Positions 1 through 8,386 are shown, counted from the first letter of the stretch. The stretch: 18,322 nucleotides of DNA from DATLYT01 sp035574455 (GCA_035574455.1 DATLYT010000175.1:1-18322), one strand, 5' to 3'. Notes: generated by a model from the sequence alone, not told the origin. Translations and numbers: made by a program.

Positions 1-1740
1 CTGCTCAAGTACCTCCGGCCGTATCGCTGGCATGTGGCGCTCGGAATCCTGCTCAGCATTCTCGTGAGTTTGCTCGAAGCCGTGCGGCCATACTTCACCA
101 AAATCGCCGTCGATGTCGACATCGCCGCCAAAGACAAAATGGGACTGCTGATGACGACGATGACATTTTTCGGTGTGCTCATTGTTCGTGGGCTCCTTCA
201 GTACGCCAACGCCTACCTTACCCAATGGATCGGCCAGCGAACGATTTACGACCTGCGGATGGAAATCTTCGAGCATCTCCAGCGACTCTCGTTGCGGTTT
301 TATGACAAGAATCCCATCGGCCGCCTGATCACCCGCGTCACCAACGACGTCGAGGTGTTGAACGAAATGTTCTCCTCCGGCATCGTCATGGTCTTCACCG
401 ACGTCTTCACCATCATTGGCATTTTCTACTTCATGTTCTCGATGAACTGGGAACTGGCGCTGGTGTCGCTGAGCGTGTTGCCGCTGCTGTTCTACGGCAC
501 GTTTCTCTTCCGCAAAAAGGCGCGAGAAGCTTACCGCGACGTGCGTATCCAGATCGCTCGTATCAACTCCTTTATGCAGGAGCACATCACCGGCATGCTG
601 GTGGACCAGCTTTTCAATCGAGAAAAGAAATCATTTGAAAAATTCTCCACCATCAACGCTGCACATCGGGACGCGAACATCCGGTCGATTCTCTACTATG
701 CCTTCTTCTATCCCGGAGTCGAGTTGATCGGTGCGCTTGCGATCGGCCTCATTATCTGGTATGCAGGGGCACAAGTCTTGGAAGGAGTGGTCACCTTAGG
801 CACGGTGATGGCGTTCTTGCAATTCAACGAAATGTTCTGGCGGCCGATTCGTGACCTGTCTGAAAAATACAACATCCTGCAGACGGCGATGGCCTCCTCG
901 GAACGTGTGTTCCAACTGTTGGACGACCGGACGATCATTCCCGAGCCATCGAATCCCGTGCCGTTGGATCATGTGCGAGGAGAAATCGAATTTCGCGACG
1001 TCTGGTTCGCCTACAACGCCCCTTCCGACGGCACAACCTCACCGGAGTTGGTGCTCAAGGGCGTTTCGTTCCATATCAAACCGGGCGAGGCTGTGGCGAT
1101 TGTTGGACACACGGGAGCTGGCAAAACATCGATTATCAACCTGCTCTGCCGTTTTTATGAAGTCCAGCGCGGCGAGATTCTGATCGACGGGGTGAACATC
1201 AAGAACGTTCGTTCCGAAGACCTGCGGAAACATATCGCTGTCGTTCTTCAGGACGTATTCCTGTTTTCGGGCGATATCAAAACCAATATCAACCTCGGCA
1301 ATGAAACAATCTCAGAAGACCGCATTCAAGCTGCAGCGCGTGTCGTTGGTGCTCACCGCTTCATCGAGCAATTACCGGGTAAGTACGATGCCGAGGTAAA
1401 AGAGCGCGGTGCCACATTGTCGGTTGGGCAGAAGCAACTTCTTTCCTTTGCACGCGCACTGGCGTATCACCCGAGAATCCTGGTGCTTGACGAAGCGACT
1501 TCGAGCGTCGATACCGAGACCGAAAAGCTGATCCAGTCCGCCATCAAAAAGCTGCTGCACGGCCGGACGTCCATCGTCATCGCCCACCGCCTTTCCACCA
1601 TCCAGAACGCAGATAAGATCATCGTGTTGCACAAGGGCGAAATTCGCGAGATGGGAACGCACCAAGAGCTGCTGGCGCTGAACGGCATCTACAAACGTCT
1701 CTACCAACTCCAGTACAAGGAGCAAGAGGTGAAGGTGTAG
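1..1740 (+). CDS. ABC exporter half-transporter (permease-ATPase), 5' partial
   Basis: This is a type IV (MsbA/MdlB-like) ABC exporter, expected to work as a dimer in the inner membrane and export lipids, drugs or peptides. The frame is open from the first base, so the true start lies upstream; the GTG at 34 is internal. The first 300 or so codons are the membrane domain with hydrophobic helices. The ATPase domain has Walker A GHTGAGKTS (bases 1105-1131), signature LSVGQKQ (from 1417), Walker B ILVLDEA (1477-1497) and the H-loop histidine in IAHRLST (about 1585). The LSVGQ form of the signature is usual in the MdlB-like branch. About 579 codons are visible against a family length near 600, so little is missing. 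A partner half-transporter may lie upstream. The substrate cannot be told from sequence. Confidence 0.93.
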   Translation: MLKYLRPYRWHVALGILLSILVSLLEAVRPYFTKIAVDVDIAAKDKMGLLMTTMTFFGVLIVRGLLQYANAYLTQWIGQRTIYDLRMEIFEHLQRLSLRFYDKNPIGRLITRVTNDVEVLNEMFSSGIVMVFTDVFTIIGIFYFMFSMNWELALVSLSVLPLLFYGTFLFRKKAREAYRDVRIQIARINSFMQEHITGMLVDQLFNREKKSFEKFSTINAAHRDANIRSILYYAFFYPGVELIGALAIGLIIWYAGAQVLEGVVTLGTVMAFLQFNEMFWRPIRDLSEKYNILQTAMASSERVFQLLDDRTIIPEPSNPVPLDHVRGEIEFRDVWFAYNAPSDGTTSPELVLKGVSFHIKPGEAVAIVGHTGAGKTSIINLLCRFYEVQRGEILIDGVNIKNVRSEDLRKHIAVVLQDVFLFSGDIKTNINLGNETISEDRIQAAARVVGAHRFIEQLPGKYDAEVKERGATLSVGQKQLLSFARALAYHPRILVLDEATSSVDTETEKLIQSAIKKLLHGRTSIVIAHRLSTIQNADKIIVLHKGEIREMGTHQELLALNGIYKRLYQLQYKEQEVKV

Positions 1741-1774
1741 GATTTTCCGCCCGCTTGTCGTCGCTGGTTTTCTC

Positions 1775-1803
1775 TTGCAACTCAGAACTTCGCTCCCTAC
1801 ATT
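1775..1803 (+). promoter_or_regulatory. candidate sigma70-like promoter for fbp
   Basis: TTGCAA (1775-1780), a 17-nt spacer and TACATT (1798-1803). The predicted start of transcription near 1810 leaves a leader of about 17 nt before the ATG at 1827. The same -10 hexamer and spacer length recur before three other genes in the window. Confidence 0.4.
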
Positions 1804-1826
1804 CTGCACAACACAGTATTGTTGAT

Positions 1827-2837
1827 ATGCCTCCATCACAAAAAGTCATAACGATCGAACGCCACATCATTGAGGGAGAACGCGCCCATCCAGGTGCGAC
1901 CGGCGATTTCTCGGGTCTTCTCAGAGACCTGACGCTCGCCGTCAAAGTCATTTGGCGCGAGGTAAGTAAAGCAGGCTTGGTGGACATTCTGGGGAACGTC
2001 GGTAGAGAGAATATTTCAGGCGATGAAGTGAAAAAGCTCGACGTCTTCGCGGACGAAACGATCTACAAAGCCATGGACCACGGCGGTCATCTTTGCGTGA
2101 TGGCTTCGGAGGAGAACGAAGATGTGCTGCAGATTCCCGACCAGTATCCTACCGGCAAATACGTTCTCCTCTACGATCCGCTTGACGGATCCTCGAATAT
2201 CGACGCCAACGTGAATATCGGAACGATTTTTTCTATTTACCGCCGCGTGACACCAAGCGGCAAGGGGACGTTGCAGGATTGCCTTCAGCCTGGCTATAAA
2301 CAGGTCGCTGCGGGCTACGTCATCTACGGCTCATCCACGATGCTCGTCTACACAACCGGCGATGGGGTACACGGCTTCACGCTCGACCCCGGCATTGGGG
2401 AGTTTTTGCTTTCCCACGAGAACATCCGTATCCCCAAGAAGGGGAAAATCTACAGTGTGAATGTGGGAAATTATTCGAAGTGGGAAGAAGGGATGAAGAA
2501 ATACATCCATTATCTCCACGAAGAAGACAAAGCGACCAGCCGGCCATATTCCTTGCGCTACATCGGCTCGATGGTGGCAGACATCCATCGCACACTGCTT
2601 TACGGTGGAATTTTCATGTATCCGGGCGACAAGAAAAATCCGGATGGGAAGCTCCGCCTGATGTACGAAGCGAACCCCATGTCGTTTATCATCGAACAAG
2701 CGGGTGGACGGGCAAGCAATGGCAAATCAAGAATCCTCGACATACAACCGACATCACTCCATCAGCATACACCGCTCTTCGTCGGAAGTATGGATGATGT
2801 TTGCATCGCTGAAGAATTCCTCAATGGCAAACGATAG
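1827..2837 (+). CDS. fbp: fructose-1,6-bisphosphatase, class I
   Basis: It hydrolyses fructose-1,6-bisphosphate to fructose-6-phosphate, the committed gluconeogenic step, in the cytoplasm. The product is 336 aa, the normal class I length. Metal and substrate residues are visible: SEEN at 94-97, DPLDGSSNID at 117-126, the NYS/Y-rich substrate region at 215-246, and YEANPMSFI with EQAGG near 280-294. The ATG at 1827 was chosen because the first residues and total length fit the family; the frame is open further upstream to 1755 but that extension does not resemble fbp. There is no strong Shine-Dalgarno. It sits 86 nt after the ABC gene with its own candidate promoter, and the exonuclease gene follows after 24 nt. 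Confidence 0.96.
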   Translation: MPPSQKVITIERHIIEGERAHPGATGDFSGLLRDLTLAVKVIWREVSKAGLVDILGNVGRENISGDEVKKLDVFADETIYKAMDHGGHLCVMASEENEDVLQIPDQYPTGKYVLLYDPLDGSSNIDANVNIGTIFSIYRRVTPSGKGTLQDCLQPGYKQVAAGYVIYGSSTMLVYTTGDGVHGFTLDPGIGEFLLSHENIRIPKKGKIYSVNVGNYSKWEEGMKKYIHYLHEEDKATSRPYSLRYIGSMVADIHRTLLYGGIFMYPGDKKNPDGKLRLMYEANPMSFIIEQAGGRASNGKSRILDIQPTSLHQHTPLFVGSMDDVCIAEEFLNGKR

Positions 2838-2861
2838 GGAAAACGATCACGCAGGAGCACT

Positions 2862-3458
2862 ATGCATGAAGGTCAACTGATTTTCGAGACCGATTTCGTC
2901 GTTGTCGATGTCGAGACGACGGGGTTGAGTCCCACCGAAGACCGGCTCACGGAAATCTCGATGATGAAAGTCCGCAACGGTACTCTCGTTGATGAATTTA
3001 CCACGCTGATCAATCCCCTTATTCCCATCCCATCCTACATTACCGAACTCACCGGCATAGACAACCTGATGGTTCAGGATGCGCCGCCCGCACGTGAAAT
3101 CGTGCCCCGGATTGCCGAGTTCTTACACAACGGCGTGTTTACGGCTCACAATGCACCGTTCGATTGGGGATTCGTCTACCACACGGCATTCCGTGAGCGC
3201 GGGATCGAGCTGCTGAACCCACAACTCTGCACGGCGCGTCTCTCACGGAAAATCCTACCACACTTGCCCAGTAAGTCGCTTGGCCCCGTGGCGAAGTTCA
3301 TGGACATCGACATCCCGGCCCGACACCGAGCTTCCGGCGACGCCTACGCTACGGCAATGCTGCTGATCAAGTACCTCTCATACCTTGAAAAGCGCTACGC
3401 GATCAAGACGTTGGGAGAGTTACTGCGGTTTCAATACTACGCAAAGGCGATGGTATAA
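2862..3458 (+). CDS. DEDDh 3'-5' exonuclease (DnaQ/epsilon-like)
   Basis: A 198-aa stand-alone exonuclease domain of the DNA polymerase III epsilon superfamily, expected to remove 3' nucleotides from DNA or RNA. The catalytic set is complete: D16 and E18 in VDVETTG, D101 in HNAPFD, then H155 and D160 in ARHRASGD. The histidine at that position makes it the DEDDh type. No polymerase, GIY-YIG or BRCT domain is attached, so it could be a proofreading subunit, an RNase T-like enzyme or a repair nuclease. AGGAG (2853-2857) lies 4 nt before the ATG and fixes the start. It is 24 nt after fbp and probably shares its transcript. The family is certain, the physiological role is not. Confidence 0.92.
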   Translation: MHEGQLIFETDFVVVDVETTGLSPTEDRLTEISMMKVRNGTLVDEFTTLINPLIPIPSYITELTGIDNLMVQDAPPAREIVPRIAEFLHNGVFTAHNAPFDWGFVYHTAFRERGIELLNPQLCTARLSRKILPHLPSKSLGPVAKFMDIDIPARHRASGDAYATAMLLIKYLSYLEKRYAIKTLGELLRFQYYAKAMV

Positions 3459-3505
3459 AACATGTGGGGTTGCCGCGGTGCTTCACCCAAACCAGAGGCC
3501 ACCCC

Positions 3506-3764
3506 CTAATACGTCGTACTTGTTCTTCGTTCAATTCGGTAGACATGTACAACTCGCCGAGACGTGAGTACCTCGTAGAAGATCCGATATGCACCAACTC
3601 GTCGACGCCAAACGTCCTGTTCGCCCTTCATCTTCTCGATATCTCCCGCATAAGGGTTTACTCCCATACCTTCGAGCACGGAAACAACCCGCGCCGCGTC
3701 TCGTTGAAGGTATTCGTTTAAGGAATTTGAAAACGGCAGGGTCAACGAGAAGTGTCCAACTCAC
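3506..3764 (-). pseudogene. RelE/ParE-superfamily toxin, frameshifted
   Basis: Two overlapping frames together spell one RelE-type toxin. The N-terminal frame starts at GTG 3764 (SWTLLVDPAVFKFLKRIP) and the C-terminal frame continues with QRDAARVVSVLEGMGVNPYA, then KMKGEQ, VWRRRVGAYRIFYEV and VYRIERR. Removing one A from the AA pair at 3707-3708 (one T on the coding strand) restores an 85-aa protein, the usual RelE length, with the VGxYRIxYEV core intact. RelE toxins cleave mRNA on the ribosome; ParE relatives poison gyrase. The start overlaps the antitoxin by 23 nt, as in coupled toxin-antitoxin pairs. It is either an inactivated toxin or an assembly/sequencing error. No slippery heptamer argues for programmed frameshifting. 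Confidence 0.8.
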
Positions 3765-3972
3765 GTTCCAAATCTGCTAGAGTGAGCGTTTTTCCCTTTG
3801 CAAGGTTTCTTCTTGCTTTGCGAAGAGCTCTTTTCTGCGAAACGGTTGGATCAAATACTCGGGTGGATTTGATACGTTTAAGCCAAGAGATGTAAGCCTC
3901 GTACTCTTCGCGAGGCACTGCGATAAGTTTTTTCTTTTTCGCTGATGACCTTGGGATAGTAATTGTCGTCAT
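3742..3972 (-). CDS. antitoxin of a RelBE-type module
   Basis: A 76-aa, Lys/Arg-rich protein starting MTTITIPRSS, with VPREEYEAYISWLKRIK (19-35), then VFDPTVSQKRALRKARRNLA (39-58) and GKTLTLADLEREL (60-72). The ALRKAR...GKxLTLxDLxxEL tail is typical of small antitoxins paired with RelE toxins, where it wraps the toxin, while the N-terminal part usually binds the operator. The start at 3972 is preceded by AAAGG 7 nt upstream; a longer reading from 4020 would swallow the promoter. It lies directly upstream of the frameshifted toxin gene. It is expected to repress its own promoter and neutralise the toxin. Confidence 0.75.
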   Translation of the reverse strand: MTTITIPRSSAKKKKLIAVPREEYEAYISWLKRIKSTRVFDPTVSQKRALRKARRNLAKGKTLTLADLERELDTSR

Positions 3973-3991
3973 TGCGCAACCTTTGTTTAAT

Positions 3992-4020
3992 AGTGTACTG
4001 AATCGTTCTCCTAAAATCAA
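3992..4020 (-). promoter_or_regulatory. candidate promoter of the toxin-antitoxin pair
   Basis: On the minus strand TTGATT (4015-4020), a 17-nt spacer and TACACT (3992-3997). It lies in the 62-nt gap between the M28 peptidase gene and the antitoxin and gives a predicted leader of about 13 nt. Confidence 0.38.
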
Positions 4021-4034
4021 CCTGCGAACTGGGT

Positions 4035-5384
4035 TTACCTCCCGACCGACCTCGGCATCGTCACCAGACTCACATTTCCGTCTTTGTCTACCGCCTGCAC
4101 ACCGAAGAGATACTCATCTTTCGATGGCTTCAGACTGATCGTCGTGTCCGCAGTAAAAACCTGATGCTGCCAGACGGGCGATGTCGTTTCGCGATACCGC
4201 ACATAGTAGCCGGCGAGGTCCGTCTCTGTATTCTTGTCCCAACGGAGGACGGTGTCGTAGCCGAGCGCACTCACAATCTGGGCATTTTTTGGCGGCGCCG
4301 GAGCTCCTGCAAGTGTCGCCAACGCGGCAGCATTTGCACGAGTGACATTAGTGAGGTACTCGAAATCCATAAACTTCACCAGATCGCCGTACTCCTTGCC
4401 GCCTTCGACCCGCACATTCTGATGCTGCCAATCATAGTTCTCCGTCGCAACGCTGAAACGTACGGCACGATACCCCCGTTCATGAAACGGCCGATGGTCT
4501 CCCCCGCGCGAGAACCGGTCGAGGCGATAGACCATCTTGACGCCAAAGTTCGGTTGATACCGCTCGGCGATTTCCTTGATGTAGCGCGCGAGCGACCGTG
4601 ATCCGCCGTCATTCTCGTAGCCCAAGGCAATCCGTTGGCGATAGACGGAGCCGGTATCCGCCGGACTGAAAGCCTCGGAGAAGAGCCTCACATACCGATT
4701 TTCTTTCGTGCCATCGCCGCCAACGCTGCTGCCAACGATATCATTGTTGAACACGGCTTCGATGTTCCATCCGTTCTGTTTTGCCATCTCCGCCCATGCA
4801 GTTGCACCAAGAAGACCCTGCTCCTCTCCCACAAACGCGATGAAGACTACGGTTGCATCGAACTCGTATTTGCTCATCACACGGGCAAGCTCCATTGTCA
4901 GAGCCGTGCCGCTGGCGTCGTCATTGGCCCCGGGCGCATCGCTCACGGCATCCAACGGATCGCTGGCGCGAGAATCAAAGTGCCCGCCGACGATGAGGAT
5001 TCGCTTCGGCATGGGGTTCTGCGTACGGCGAGGCTCAAGTGTGGCGACGACGTTCACGATTTTACTTGGATTTGGCACCCTTGCCGACGGCTGCACAATG
5101 GTTTCGTGAAACTCCACAGTCATCCTTCCTCTGCTCGCCTGCGCGTACTTCTCGAACTCCGATTTTATCCACCGCCGTGCCGCACCGATGCCTCGCGTGG
5201 GGCTGACGGTGTCCGAGAGCGTATGCCGCGTGCCAAAGCTGACGAGCTTTTCAACGATCGCTTTCAGATTCTCCGTCGAAATCTCCTGGACGATTGTTTC
5301 GACGGTGGGATTTTTTAGTGGAGGTTGTTGAGCAATGGCAAACGAGAATGACCAGGTGAGAAACGCTATGATAAGGACTTTCAT
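4035..5384 (-). CDS. exported M28-family zinc metallopeptidase with C-terminal FnIII domain
   Basis: A 449-aa secreted peptidase, probably an aminopeptidase. Residues 1-18 form a signal peptide ending in AIA before QQ. The di-zinc M28 ligands are all visible: H135 in GGHFDS, D155 in GANDDASG, the catalytic/ligand pair E187-E188 in VGEEQGLLG, D215 in FNNDIVG and H297 in GGDHRPF. Residues about 366-445 look like a fibronectin type III domain (YDTVLRWDKN, DLAGYYVRYR, YLFGVQAVDKDGN). I see no type IX secretion tail, so it is likely periplasmic or released. GGGAG 5 nt before the ATG supports the start. It follows thrC by 31 nt and probably shares that transcript; the pairing has no obvious metabolic logic beyond amino-acid supply. 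Confidence 0.92.
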   Translation of the reverse strand: MKVLIIAFLTWSFSFAIAQQPPLKNPTVETIVQEISTENLKAIVEKLVSFGTRHTLSDTVSPTRGIGAARRWIKSEFEKYAQASRGRMTVEFHETIVQPSARVPNPSKIVNVVATLEPRRTQNPMPKRILIVGGHFDSRASDPLDAVSDAPGANDDASGTALTMELARVMSKYEFDATVVFIAFVGEEQGLLGATAWAEMAKQNGWNIEAVFNNDIVGSSVGGDGTKENRYVRLFSEAFSPADTGSVYRQRIALGYENDGGSRSLARYIKEIAERYQPNFGVKMVYRLDRFSRGGDHRPFHERGYRAVRFSVATENYDWQHQNVRVEGGKEYGDLVKFMDFEYLTNVTRANAAALATLAGAPAPPKNAQIVSALGYDTVLRWDKNTETDLAGYYVRYRETTSPVWQHQVFTADTTISLKPSKDEYLFGVQAVDKDGNVSLVTMPRSVGR

Positions 5385-5415
5385 GTTGACTCCCTTGATT
5401 CATCGGTTCATTGAT

Positions 5416-6600
5416 TCAATCATTACTTCCTTTCACTACCTCCGGATATTTTATTCCTGCTCCCGTATTGAAAAGCAGAATAGAATCATCTCCTGCGACC
5501 CTTCTCTCCTGTAGCAACTTCTTTAACGCCACCAACGTCGCGGCGCCCTCGGGACAAATAAACAACCCCTCCTGTGAGGCAATCCCACGCACGGCTGCAA
5601 CGATCTCCTCATCGCTCACTGCCACCGCATACCCGCTGCTCTCGTAAATGGCTTTGAGGATTAGATGGTCGGCAAACGCTTTCGGCACGCGCAAACCTGA
5701 GGCGATCGTCTGTGCGTTTTGCCAGAACTCGGATTCCTTTTTCTTTTCGGTGAATGCCTTCACGATTGGCGCGCAGCCAGAGGTTTGCACAGAGACCATT
5801 TTCGGCCGCTTGGAGCCAATCCATCCCAACTGCTCCATCTCCTCAAACGCCTTCCACATGCCGATCAATCCTGTCCCGCCGCCGGTCGGATAGAGAATGA
5901 CATCCGGCAATTCCCACCCGAACTGCTCGGCTAACTCGTAGCCCATCGTTTTCTTGCCTTCAAGTCGGTACGGCTCTTTCAGAGTCGAGACATCAAACCA
6001 ATCCGGCTGCTTCTTCTGATTCATTGCCTTCGCCGCATCGCTGATGTTTCCTTTTACCAGCTCCACATGCGCGCCGCAGGCAAGACATTCTTTGATGTTG
6101 ATCTCCGGCGTGTCTTCGGGAAGAAAAATGAAGCACTCCATCCCCGCCCGTGCCGCATACGCTGCCGACGCTCCAGCGGCATTCCCCGCAGACGGAATGC
6201 AAATTTTCTTCACGCCCAATTCCCTCGCCTTCGAGATCGCCATCCCCAATCCACGCGCCTTAAAGGAGCCAGTCGGTAGCTGGCCTTCGTCTTTCATCCA
6301 GAGACGGCTCAATCCAAGCTGACCGCCAATACGTCGTAGTGGTACAACGGGGGTCATGCCCTCACCGAACGAAACGATATGCTCTTCGCGTTCGACAGGG
6401 AGAAGCTCTCTGTAACGCCACAGAGACGGCGGTCGCAAACGAAGGGATTCGCGGTTAAGCTGCTTCGCACGTTGCAGGTCGTACCGTGCGAGGAGAGATT
6501 TTCCACAGGAACGGCAAACGGTTTGCACCTCATGCGGCGAGTGTCGGTCGCCACAGACACTGCATTCGAGGTGAGTAAGATAAGTGAAGTAGCTCATCAT
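5416..6600 (-). CDS. thrC: threonine synthase (PLP-dependent)
   Basis: It converts O-phosphohomoserine to threonine in the cytoplasm. The 394-aa protein has an N-terminal zinc-ribbon-like pair of Cys motifs (C13, C16, C29, C32). The fold type II PLP core follows, with the Schiff-base lysine K114 in PTGSFKARG, the SAGNAAGASAAYAARAG cofactor loop (137-153) and the phosphate-cup loop GGGTG (240-244). The length and zinc-ribbon start match the short Thermus/Bacillus-type enzymes. A related PLP lyase is possible but less likely. Two ATGs in tandem (6600 and 6597) are equally plausible; there is no strong Shine-Dalgarno. No thrA or thrB is nearby. It diverges from the haem-barrel operon across 169 nt holding a candidate promoter for each side. 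Confidence 0.9.
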   Translation of the reverse strand: MMSYFTYLTHLECSVCGDRHSPHEVQTVCRSCGKSLLARYDLQRAKQLNRESLRLRPPSLWRYRELLPVEREEHIVSFGEGMTPVVPLRRIGGQLGLSRLWMKDEGQLPTGSFKARGLGMAISKARELGVKKICIPSAGNAAGASAAYAARAGMECFIFLPEDTPEINIKECLACGAHVELVKGNISDAAKAMNQKKQPDWFDVSTLKEPYRLEGKKTMGYELAEQFGWELPDVILYPTGGGTGLIGMWKAFEEMEQLGWIGSKRPKMVSVQTSGCAPIVKAFTEKKKESEFWQNAQTIASGLRVPKAFADHLILKAIYESSGYAVAVSDEEIVAAVRGIASQEGLFICPEGAATLVALKKLLQERRVAGDDSILLFNTGAGIKYPEVVKGSND

Positions 6601-6661
6601 CGGGAACTCATGTTCTGGGGAGTGCGTTAAAAACTACATTGATAGCAACAAAAACAGCGGC

Positions 6662-6690
6662 AATGTAGAAGGAGAATTGACAAGAATCAA
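6662..6690 (-). promoter_or_regulatory. candidate sigma70-like promoter for thrC
   Basis: On the minus strand TTGATT (6685-6690), a 17-nt spacer and TACATT (6662-6667), giving a leader of roughly 55 nt before thrC. It lies back to back with the haem-barrel promoter in the divergent spacer. Confidence 0.4.
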
Positions 6691-6703
6691 GTTCTGAATT
6701 CCG

Positions 6704-6732
6704 TTGAATCTCAGAGTGCTGTTCTCTATTTT
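6704..6732 (+). promoter_or_regulatory. candidate promoter of the haem-barrel/cytochrome operon
   Basis: TTGAAT (6704-6709), a 17-nt spacer and TATTTT (6727-6732). Predicted transcription start is near 6739, about 31 nt before the ATG at 6770. A TTGACA at 6677-6682 has no acceptable -10 at the right distance. Confidence 0.38.
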
Positions 6733-6769
6733 ACGTCGTTCACGTTTCGTTCATCATCTGCGAGGGTCT

Positions 6770-7900
6770 ATGCAGCAACGTCTCCTGTTCGTCGTCATCG
6801 TCACCTGTCTCTATGCTCTCACACTTGTTGCTCTCCCCCGTTTTGCCAGCCGCACCAACTTCGCGTGCCGCAATTGCCACGTGAATCCCACCGGTGGCGG
6901 CATGCGCTCTCCGTTCGGCGTGTCGTACGGCCGCGACGACGTGCCGGTCGCATCCTGGCAAGAGCAGTTTGCACTCGAAGAGTTCAACACCAACCTGACG
7001 GACTTCCTTTCCTACGGCGCCGATGTTCGACTGCTCTACTTCTACCAGAAAAAAGACAACTCACCAGAACGCAGCTCTTTTTTCCCGATGCAGGCGGATC
7101 TCTACTTCAACTTTGCGCTATCCAAAAAAGTGAATCTCTTCGTCAACCCCGCCTTTGGACCGTTTCAGCGATACGAGGTGTTTGGACTCGCGAAGGTGAT
7201 GCCTGCAAACGGCTACGTCAAAGTCGGGCGATTCACCCCATCGTACAGCCTGCGATTGGATGACCACACCTCCTACGTGCGCGAAGCAACACCGTTCAGG
7301 AACAACTCGGGACAGCAGACGGGTTTTGAACTTTCCATCGCTCCAGACCCAATCAGCATCGTCGGCGCGGTGACGAATGGCGTGTCGGGCGACCGAGCAA
7401 GCAGTGTCCCGAAAGCACTCTACGGCCGTGCGGACGCCAAATTCAAAGCCGGTCCGGTGAATATCTATCTCGGCGCATCGGCATACCGTGACAATGCCGG
7501 CGGCGGAAAGCTGACGATGTACAGCGGCTTCGGGGCGGTCTCCTTGGGCGAGCGTTTCACGATTGTGAGCGAAGTGGGACAGATCGAAGGCAATTCGCCG
7601 CTCATGAGTATCAACGGCGACCGGAATGAGCGAAACAGTAACAGACTTCAACTGACCCAACGCGCGATGATGGTGGAAGCGAGTTACCTCCTCAGCTCGG
7701 GCTTCGACTTGAAGTTGATGTATGATTTCTTCGACCCGGATGCCGACGTACAATCCGGCACGGCCACACGATATTCTGCGGGCTTTGAGTTCTTCCCTGT
7801 GAGTGGAGTCGAGGTACGTCCTCTGTACCGGTACACCGACGACACGGTCTTAAAGGTGAAGACCACAGACATCCACGTCCTGTTCCACTTCTATCTCTAA
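6770..7900 (+). CDS. outer-membrane beta-barrel with N-terminal c-type haem motif
   Basis: A 376-aa exported protein I cannot name. Residues 1-25 are a signal peptide. Directly after it comes CRNCH (C33, C36, H37), a c-type haem attachment site, in the context FACRNCHVNPTGGGMR, with M45 as a possible sixth ligand. The rest alternates short amphipathic strands rich in Tyr, Phe and Gly (for example NGYVKVGRFTPSYSLRL, GPVNIYLGASAYRD, FDLKLMYDFFDPDA, VEVRPLYRYTDD), as in a porin-like barrel of about 300 residues. The ATG at 6770 was chosen because it gives a clean signal peptide and has GAGGG just upstream; the frame is open to 6704. Two cytochrome genes follow after 17 and 28 nt. A role in electron transfer across the outer membrane is inferred. 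Confidence 0.85.
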   Translation: MQQRLLFVVIVTCLYALTLVALPRFASRTNFACRNCHVNPTGGGMRSPFGVSYGRDDVPVASWQEQFALEEFNTNLTDFLSYGADVRLLYFYQKKDNSPERSSFFPMQADLYFNFALSKKVNLFVNPAFGPFQRYEVFGLAKVMPANGYVKVGRFTPSYSLRLDDHTSYVREATPFRNNSGQQTGFELSIAPDPISIVGAVTNGVSGDRASSVPKALYGRADAKFKAGPVNIYLGASAYRDNAGGGKLTMYSGFGAVSLGERFTIVSEVGQIEGNSPLMSINGDRNERNSNRLQLTQRAMMVEASYLLSSGFDLKLMYDFFDPDADVQSGTATRYSAGFEFFPVSGVEVRPLYRYTDDTVLKVKTTDIHVLFHFYL

Positions 7901-7917
7901 CTCGAAACGGAAATCGC

Positions 7918-8358
7918 ATGGGACGAACTCTCAAACTTCAGATTACTGCGTTCGTTGTTCTTGTCGTTGCGAATCTTTCCTGTAAGGATGCCGGTACAGC
8001 GCCGACGGGAACGAACGGACCGCCATCTGCCGAAGTCTCTTTTTCACAGCAGATTCAGCCGATCTTCAACGGCAACGGCTGTGTAAGTTGCCACGGAGGA
8101 AGCGGCGGATTGTCTCTAACAGCGGGACAGAGTTACAACAACCTCGTCAATGTCAATGCCCAGGCGGGATGTACAACGAAAAAGCGCGTGCTGCCGGGGA
8201 ATCCGAGTGAGAGCGTGCTCTACATTCGCATCTCCGCCAATACGCCCGATACAGAATGCGGGCCGAACTCGCGTATGCCGCAAGGTAGTCCACGCCTCCC
8301 CCAGGCTACCATAGACTTGGTGCGAGAGTGGATTGCACAGGGAGCGAAAAATAATTAG
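7918..8358 (+). CDS. monohaem c-type cytochrome, probable lipoprotein
   Basis: A 146-aa protein with a hydrophobic N-terminus ending ANLSC; C22 could be lipidated, although the -3 residue is not canonical. After a Gly/Pro linker the cytochrome domain has CVSCH (C55, C58, H59) and a likely methionine ligand M120 in NSRMPQG, ending in DLVREWIAQGAK. The pattern FxxxIxPIF...CxxCHGG...LxLTxGxxYxNLVN...PGNPxxSxLYxR resembles the PSCyt1-like cytochromes of planctomycetes and FCB bacteria. Two extra cysteines (C85, C114) could form a disulfide. It starts 17 nt after the haem-barrel gene and should be co-transcribed. It probably faces the periplasm, or the surface if exported by lipoprotein sorting. 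Confidence 0.86.
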   Translation: MGRTLKLQITAFVVLVVANLSCKDAGTAPTGTNGPPSAEVSFSQQIQPIFNGNGCVSCHGGSGGLSLTAGQSYNNLVNVNAQAGCTTKKRVLPGNPSESVLYIRISANTPDTECGPNSRMPQGSPRLPQATIDLVREWIAQGAKNN

Positions 8359-8386
8359 CCATCATCTTCACGGAGAGAGGGAATGT

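Noticed and set aside
1417..1431. LSVGQ instead of LSGGQ in the ABC signature
   Set aside because: This variant is normal in MdlB-like exporters and does not imply an inactive ATPase.
3459..3505. Possible terminator between the convergent exonuclease and toxin genes
   Set aside because: Only widely separated GGGGT/ACCCC pairing is seen, with a loop of over 30 nt and no T-run.
4635..5318. Long plus-strand open frame opposite the M28 peptidase gene (and similar ones opposite the sirtuin, threonine synthase and acylase genes)
   Set aside because: They are antisense shadows of clearly conserved genes, with no recognisable domain and compositions typical of reversed codons.
5395..5418. Two TTGATTCA direct repeats at the thrC-M28 junction
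   Set aside because: Only two short copies, one overlapping the thrC stop codon; there is no third copy or palindromic operator pattern.
6677..6682. TTGACA as the -35 box of the haem-barrel operon
   Set aside because: No acceptable -10 lies 16-18 nt downstream (TCCGTT at 17 nt); TTGAAT-17-TATTTT at 6704-6732 fits better.
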